NCBI RefSeq assembly: GCF_034929435.1
Contig: NZ_JAYFUM010000005.1
Coordinates: forward strand, 248,001 to 312,000
DNA length: 64,000 nt
Reading direction: 5' to 3'
Origin: Arcicella rigui
GTDB lineage: Bacteria; Bacteroidota; Bacteroidia; Cytophagales; Spirosomataceae
Made by a program: the position numbers and the translations under genes. Positions 59,456-64,000 of the stretch are shown here, one piece after another (position 1 is the stretch's first letter; every line of letters starts with the position of its first letter). Below the pieces are notes generated by a model. The model saw only the letters and a program-made list of their open reading frames with translations, had not been told where the DNA came from and did not search any database.

Positions 59456-61360
59456 ATGAAAAGAATACTACTTTTTCTATGCTTCTGCATAGTATCACTT
59501 GTTTCTTTTGCAAAAACCAATACAACAGAATCGCCTTCTTTTTGGAAAACGAGTTTTCCTCGTGGCATCAATTGGCAACGAATGACCGATGTTGGGATTT
59601 TGGTGGTTTCTACCGACGATGCTTTGTATGGGCTGAATCCAGACAATGGACAAAAACTTTGGCAACACGAGTTTTTGAAAAAATTAAAAGAGGAACGTTA
59701 TGACCCTATCGAAAATACGCCTTTGGTAGCATTGATTGATAAAAGAGGCTTGATGTCCTTAGACCATGTCATTTTAGATGTTGTGTCTGGAAAAGTATTA
59801 TGCAATTCGGGTGAATTGGGTTTTCGCACAATTGAAATGCGAGTAGAACTTCCGCCACTTGGAGGAGTATTATTTTTGGGTTTGAACAAGTACGGAAAAA
59901 AGATAATGACTTTGGTTGATGTGAACGACGGACACACTCGCTTCACAAAAGAACTGACTGATTTTGGAGCAACAGAAATGTTTGCAGGTCGTCCTTTTGT
60001 CATGAACGGCGATATTCTGATTGTGAGTAACAAAGCAATTTTTCGTTTCAATGGACAAACTGGCGATAAGGTTTGGGAAATAGAACAAAAAAGCCCAAAC
60101 GCTGAAATCATCAAAGAAGAAAATGCAGGTTTTGGTGCTTCGATGTCCAATTCTTTAAATCCTAAGTTTCATTATTTTACCCAAATACGACCGGGAAGAG
60201 ATAAAAATAGTTTTTTCTACACCAGTAAAAAGTATGTGAATTGCTTTGATTTTGCTACTGGAAAAGCCCTTTGGAATGACCCAATAAAAGTAGGAGGTGA
60301 AATTGTAGAAACCATTTATGATAATGCAGGCTTTATCGTAGCAACCGACGACCCTGAGATTATTATGCTCGATTATGCCAACGGAAGCAGACTTTGGGGG
60401 AAAGGCCCAAAACTAAAAGGAACTGTGGCTTTTTATAATTATTGTGACAAAGGACTTTTGATTGCAATGGCGAGTTCGAGAGGAAAAAACTCTTTGAGTA
60501 TTTTAGATTTGAAATCGGGGCAACACGTATTTGATAAAGCCAATAAAGTAGATGGACAAATTGTAGATTTACAGCTAACACCCAAAGGAATTTTTTACAG
60601 AACTACCGAAGAAGTAAATTTTCAAAGTTTAGAAACTGGGAAAGATCTTTGGGATAAACCTCTCAAGCTGAAAGAAGGCAATGTGGCTTGTCAAAAAGAT
60701 TTTTTGCAATGGATTTATTCTGATAGAAAACTCTTTGAAGTAAATCTACAAAATGCTTCGATGAAAGAATTTGTGGCAGACAAAGTAAGACTCAACGAAA
60801 AAGAAGTGCCTTCGGGTTTTCAAGTAAGAGAAGATGGCATTTTACTAACATCGAGCCAAAATTTAGTAAAGTTTGGTTTTGGAGGTAATGTATTGTACAG
60901 CCAATATTTTCATTCGCCTACGGCAAGTACAGCAGGCAAAATTTTCGGAGGGATTTTGGCAGTAGGAGGTACGATGCTCGCCGTTGCTTCTGCTGCCAGT
61001 GCTGGCTACGCTAAAGGTGCAACAGCAAGCGGCGGGCGAACCTATGAAGTAGAAAGCTACATTCGTGGACAAGAACAAGCTCAACAAATGTGGAGTGCGG
61101 TAGCGTCGGCGGGCTTTGCCATGATGAATAAACGATTTAAAGCTTCTGCACAAACAGAAAACTTTCAAGCCATCCTTACCGACGAAGCCAATGATGGTTC
61201 GAGCAAAGGCGTTGGTTTGGTAAAAGTGAATAAAGACAACGGCAAGATAGAAGGAACGGTAATTCTTGGCGATAAAAAGCCCATTTATGACTTAGACGAA
61301 ATTGGAGGCTTGATGTATTATCGTTCAAAAGATAATGAAATCACTGCCTTTAAATTCTAA
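59456..61360 (+). CDS. PQQ-type beta-propeller protein
   Basis: A 634-residue exported protein (signal peptide 1-20). WD/PQQ-like blades recur as GQKLWQHEFL, GDKVWEIEQ, GKALWNDPI, GSRLWGKGP and GKDLWDKPL, each a Trp-docking blade. A Gly/Ala-rich segment of about 50 residues (around 500-555: FGGILAVGGTMLAVASAASA, then SAVASAGFAMMNK) interrupts the propeller before a final blade. It could be a loop that inserts into or leans on membrane, or an extended linker. The function and any cofactor are unknown. Confidence 0.8.
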   Translation: MKRILLFLCFCIVSLVSFAKTNTTESPSFWKTSFPRGINWQRMTDVGILVVSTDDALYGLNPDNGQKLWQHEFLKKLKEERYDPIENTPLVALIDKRGLMSLDHVILDVVSGKVLCNSGELGFRTIEMRVELPPLGGVLFLGLNKYGKKIMTLVDVNDGHTRFTKELTDFGATEMFAGRPFVMNGDILIVSNKAIFRFNGQTGDKVWEIEQKSPNAEIIKEENAGFGASMSNSLNPKFHYFTQIRPGRDKNSFFYTSKKYVNCFDFATGKALWNDPIKVGGEIVETIYDNAGFIVATDDPEIIMLDYANGSRLWGKGPKLKGTVAFYNYCDKGLLIAMASSRGKNSLSILDLKSGQHVFDKANKVDGQIVDLQLTPKGIFYRTTEEVNFQSLETGKDLWDKPLKLKEGNVACQKDFLQWIYSDRKLFEVNLQNASMKEFVADKVRLNEKEVPSGFQVREDGILLTSSQNLVKFGFGGNVLYSQYFHSPTASTAGKIFGGILAVGGTMLAVASAASAGYAKGATASGGRTYEVESYIRGQEQAQQMWSAVASAGFAMMNKRFKASAQTENFQAILTDEANDGSSKGVGLVKVNKDNGKIEGTVILGDKKPIYDLDEIGGLMYYRSKDNEITAFKF

Positions 61361-61412
61361 GGCAAGCACATATTATCAATTAGAATAATAAAATTTAGTG
61401 GTTAGGTAATAT

Positions 61413-61445
61413 AAAACTCTCGTCAAATTTTGGCGGGAGTTTTTT
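61413..61445 (+). terminator. Terminator of the PQQ-propeller gene
   Basis: A 14-bp stem AAAACTCTCGTCAA/TTGGCGGGAGTTTT with two G-U pairs (61413 with 61443 region), followed by T residues. Confidence 0.82.
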
Positions 61446-61525
61446 GTGAAAATGCAACACTGCAAAAAATATGAGTGGAAATATTCGATTTTTAAAGTTA
61501 ATCTTTAGAAAGCAAAAACCCGTAT

Positions 61526-61586
61526 AAAAAAGTTGCCCAGACGGAATCCATCTGGGCAATCTTAGTAAATAGTTCTACACCTATTG
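61526..61586 (-). ncRNA. Candidate small RNA, about 60 nt
   Basis: On the minus strand a perfect promoter (61591-61622) and an intrinsic terminator (stem TTGCCCAGA/TCTGGGCAA at 61533-61541 and 61551-61559, then CTTTTTT) define a transcript of about 60 nt. No gene lies on the minus strand here, and the terminator has no other obvious job. No convincing reading frame is visible. The RNA is unnamed by me. Confidence 0.55.
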
Positions 61587-61590
61587 AGGG

Positions 61591-61622
61591 CAAAGTTACA
61601 TAAAAAAATCTAATGAAGTCAA
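61591..61622 (-). promoter_or_regulatory. Promoter of the candidate small RNA
   Basis: On the minus strand, TTG (61620-61622), a 21-nt spacer and TAACTTTG (61591-61598) match TTG-N~20-TAnnTTTG exactly. It diverges from the bioF promoter. Confidence 0.65.
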
Positions 61623-61676
61623 GTTAATTCTTAAAAAAAATAAAAAAAGTGAAGATTTTTTTCAAATCACCAAAGC

Positions 61677-61710
61677 TTGGAAAGCATACTTCATTTTGTG
61701 ACTATCTTTG
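61677..61710 (+). promoter_or_regulatory. Promoter of the biotin operon
   Basis: TTG (61677-61679), a 23-nt spacer and TATCTTTG (61703-61710). Transcription would start near 61717, so the leader before the TTG start codon at 61730 is only about 12 nt. Confidence 0.5.
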
Positions 61711-61729
61711 CAAAAACAAATAAACAGAC

Positions 61730-62890
61730 TTGGATACGCTCACAAAACGAATTGCCACTACTATCGAACAAAGAAAACAGCAAGCTCTTTTTCGTACACT
61801 TCGTACCACAGATGCTTTGATAGATTTTTGTTCAAATGATTATTTGGGTTTTGCTCGTGCCGAAAACCTACAAAAGGCTATTCATTTATCAACCCAAAAT
61901 ATTTCGCTTCCTACGGGTGCTACGGGTTCACGGCTTTTGGCTGGAAATACTTCTTTTGTTGAAAATCTCGAAAAACAAATTGCTACTTTTCACAAAGCTG
62001 AGGCAGGATTGATTTTTAATTCTGGCTATGATGCCAATGTTGGTTTGCTGGCGAGTTTACCCCAAAAAAATGATTTTTTACTGACCGACGAACTTATCCA
62101 CGCCAGTATGATAGACGGAGCAAGGTTGAGCCTTGCTACTCGTTTCAAATTCAGACATAACGATTTAGAAGATTTAACCAAAAAGCTGACTAAAATCAAG
62201 GAAGACATAAGCAATATGCCTGCATTAAAGGACTCCGCAATATTTGTCGCTATCGAATCCGTTTATTCTATGGATGGCGACCTTGCTCCCTTGGAAGAAA
62301 TTACAGCCGTTTGTCAACATTTTGGAGCAAATCTCATTGTAGATGAAGCACACGCCACAGGCGTTTTTGGAAAACATGGCGAAGGTTTGGTGAATCTATT
62401 GAATTTAGAAGATAAAGTATTTGCCCGAGTGATTACTTTTGGCAAAGCTTTGGGTTGCCACGGAGCAATTGTTTTGGGAAGTAATTTACTTCGAGACTTT
62501 TTAATCAACTTTGCTCGTTCATTTATTTACACCACTGCTGCCCCTTTGCATAGTCATATTAGTGTAAAATGTGCCTACAATTTATTGCAGGCAGAAACAT
62601 TTTCAAACGAACATTTACACGAATTAATTAGTTTCTTTAAAAATCAAGCAGCCCAAAACCCTGCTTTGAACTTAATAGAAAGTACTTCTGCGATTCAGTG
62701 TATTATCGTTGCTGGCAATGAAAATTGTAGAGCAGTTGCCAAAACATTACAAGATAAAGGCTTAGACATTCGTCCTATTGTATCGCCAACAGTACCAAAA
62801 GGAAAAGAAAGACTCAGAATTTGTCTGCACGATTTTAACACAAAAGAAGAAATTTTGAAAATTTTTGAAGTACTCAATAAGCTGAACTAA
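61730..62890 (+). CDS. bioF: 8-amino-7-oxononanoate synthase
   Basis: 386 residues. The start is TTG, because an in-frame stop lies nine bases upstream and no ATG occurs before the family's first conserved block. It is a PLP-dependent enzyme joining pimeloyl-thioester to L-alanine in biotin synthesis. Landmarks are CSNDYLGFA, GATGSRLLAGNTSFVE, VDEAHATGVFGKHGEG and the PLP Lys in VITFGKALGCHGAIV. It is followed 52 nt later by bioD and then bioA; bioB and bioC are not in the window. Confidence 0.93.
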   Translation: MDTLTKRIATTIEQRKQQALFRTLRTTDALIDFCSNDYLGFARAENLQKAIHLSTQNISLPTGATGSRLLAGNTSFVENLEKQIATFHKAEAGLIFNSGYDANVGLLASLPQKNDFLLTDELIHASMIDGARLSLATRFKFRHNDLEDLTKKLTKIKEDISNMPALKDSAIFVAIESVYSMDGDLAPLEEITAVCQHFGANLIVDEAHATGVFGKHGEGLVNLLNLEDKVFARVITFGKALGCHGAIVLGSNLLRDFLINFARSFIYTTAAPLHSHISVKCAYNLLQAETFSNEHLHELISFFKNQAAQNPALNLIESTSAIQCIIVAGNENCRAVAKTLQDKGLDIRPIVSPTVPKGKERLRICLHDFNTKEEILKIFEVLNKLN

Positions 62891-62942
62891 GAATAGAAAT
62901 AATCATCGTAATAAGTTGAAACACTAACCTAAAAATTGCTTT

Positions 62943-63566
62943 ATGAAAAAACAATATATTATCGCTGGAGTAGGAACAGAAATTGGTAAAACGTTTATTT
63001 CAAGTATTCTCACTGAAAGTCTTGAGGCCGATTATTGGAAACCCATTCAATCTGGTTCATTAGAATTTACAGATTCGGATACTGTAAAAAGTTTAATTTC
63101 AAATACAAAAACACATTTCCACAAGGAAGCCTATCGTTTAAATGAGCCACTTTCCCCACACGCTGCTGCGGCGATTGATGGAATCGAAATTCAATTAGAT
63201 AAATTTGAAATTCCCCAAACAGATAACCATTTATTTGTAGAATTGGCAGGTGGAATCATGGTTCCTTTGAATGAAGAATGTACTAATTTAGATTTAATCA
63301 AGAAGCTGAATTTGCCTGTTATTTTGGTTTCAAAAAACTATTTAGGAAGTATCAATCATACTTTACTTTCCATTGAAGTTTTGAAAAGTAGAAATATCGA
63401 AATCGCAGGACTTATCTTTAACGGAGTACATACGCCTACGACTGAAAACTTTATTTTGAATTATACAAAAGTAAAACTTCTCGGACAAGTAAATCAGGAA
63501 CGAGAAATTACGAAAGAAACCGTAAGAAAATATGCAGAATCATTCAGAAACGCACTTTGTGATTGA
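62943..63566 (+). CDS. bioD: Dethiobiotin synthetase
   Basis: A 207-residue P-loop enzyme closing the ureido ring of dethiobiotin with CO2 and ATP. The P-loop reads GVGTEIGKTFIS (about 9-20), followed by a KPIQSGS block and LVSKNYLGSINHTLLS. The length is somewhat shorter than E. coli BioD (about 225). Its end overlaps the start of bioA by 35 nt, which suggests translational coupling. Confidence 0.92.
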   Translation: MKKQYIIAGVGTEIGKTFISSILTESLEADYWKPIQSGSLEFTDSDTVKSLISNTKTHFHKEAYRLNEPLSPHAAAAIDGIEIQLDKFEIPQTDNHLFVELAGGIMVPLNEECTNLDLIKKLNLPVILVSKNYLGSINHTLLSIEVLKSRNIEIAGLIFNGVHTPTTENFILNYTKVKLLGQVNQEREITKETVRKYAESFRNALCD

Positions 63567-64000
63567 TGAACATTTAGAATATCCAGTTGAGAATATCCAA
63601 AACCCAGTCATCAGTAGTCTGAGTGAGCGAGATGCTAAAGTACTTTGGCATCCTTTTACGCAACATCAAACTGCTCCTTTTTCTATTCCCATTGTTCGAG
63701 CGGAGGGCGTTTATCTTTTTGATGAAAATGGTAAACGATACATTGATGCCATTGCTTCGTGGTGGGTGAATTTACATGGACATTCGCACCCATACATTGC
63801 CCAAAAAGTAGCAGAGCAATTTTTGAAATTAGAACAAGTAATTTTTGCAGGCTTCACCCACGAACCTGCTGTACGTTTGGCGGAGCGATTGTTAGAACTT
63901 CTGCCCGAAAACCAACAAAGAATTTTTTATTCCGATAATGGTTCTACTTCGGTAGAAGTAGCGATGAAAATGGCTTTTCAGTATTTTCATAATCAAGGGA
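63532..64000 (+). CDS. bioA: Adenosylmethionine-8-amino-7-oxononanoate aminotransferase, 3' truncated by window
   Basis: The first 156 or so codons are visible from ATG 63532. The landmarks LWHPFTQH, ASWWVNLHGHSHPYI and FAGFTHEPA are characteristic of BioA, the SAM-dependent aminotransferase between BioF and BioD in biotin synthesis. The N-terminal 30 residues before SERDAKVLWHPF are longer than usual, so a GTG further in is possible. The gene continues beyond the window, and the PLP lysine is not visible. Confidence 0.92.
   Translation, partial: MQNHSETHFVIDEHLEYPVENIQNPVISSLSERDAKVLWHPFTQHQTAPFSIPIVRAEGVYLFDENGKRYIDAIASWWVNLHGHSHPYIAQKVAEQFLKLEQVIFAGFTHEPAVRLAERLLELLPENQQRIFYSDNGSTSVEVAMKMAFQYFHNQG

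Overview
The window looks like a chromosomal segment of a Bacteroidota bacterium, most likely order Cytophagales. The DNA is AT-rich. It carries GLPGLI, GldG, HmuY, FdtA/FdtB and SusC-like (CarboxypepD-regulatory plus barrel) proteins. Many genes are preceded by the Bacteroidota-type promoter (TTG, about 20 nt, TAnnTTTG). The genus cannot be fixed from sequence alone; Arcicella, Flectobacillus or Emticicia-like relatives would fit. No phage, plasmid backbone or CRISPR array is visible.

Layout. 1-2.7 kb: a truncated vanadium haloperoxidase-type PAP2 protein, a free methionine-R-sulfoxide reductase, and a two-gene minus-strand cassette of unknown function (a small basic protein plus a protein with a TIR/deoxyribosyltransferase-like motif order). 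2.7-6.5 kb: a GLPGLI protein with an outer-membrane barrel protein. 6.7-10.7 kb: a trehalose module (MFS importer, cytoplasmic GH37 trehalase, divergent AraC regulator) with a terminator-like hairpin in the MFS leader. 10.8-14.4 kb: lactate utilisation lutA-lutB-(VOC)-lutC, with intergenic gaps filled by long inverted word repeats and REP-like hairpins. 14.6-22.4 kb: a complete heme uptake operon (TonB receptor, HmuY, HmuT, HmuU, HmuV, HmuS) whose promoter lies between two 23-bp palindromes that look like Fur sites.

22.5-28.8 kb is an accessory stretch: an aldo/keto reductase, an intact REP-associated tyrosine transposase (RAYT) flanked by mirror-image REP palindromes, a secreted protein with a JAMM-like motif, a YqaE peptide, a catalytically dead RAYT relative with a new membrane-like N-terminus, a YdeI-like protein and two envelope proteins. 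28.9-35 kb: two tandem identical tRNA-Val genes, TerC, a class D beta-lactamase, a thioredoxin, dnaN and gldG. 35.5-41.2 kb: 3-amino-3,6-dideoxyhexose biosynthesis (fdtA, fdtB), a GT2 glycosyltransferase, a methyltransferase, a large membrane protein and a YitT protein. 41.5-47.1 kb: glyS, a vapBC pair translationally coupled to a GT9 glycosyltransferase, an N-carbamoylputrescine amidase and an acyl-ACP desaturase. 47.3-61.4 kb: secA, a Nudix protein, a RhuM-Fic/Doc protein, a SUMF1-domain protein, an M1 peptidase, a cytochrome-c-like lipoprotein, a membrane AraC regulator and a PQQ-type propeller. 61.5-64 kb: a candidate small RNA, then the biotin operon bioF-bioD-bioA running off the end.

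The strongest leads for something undescribed are the cassette at 1536-2413, the membrane-fused dead RAYT at 25592-26344 beside its live relative, the candidate small RNA at 61526-61586, and the families of intergenic word arrays that fold into long hairpins. All functional claims rest on motif recognition by eye. No database search was run.
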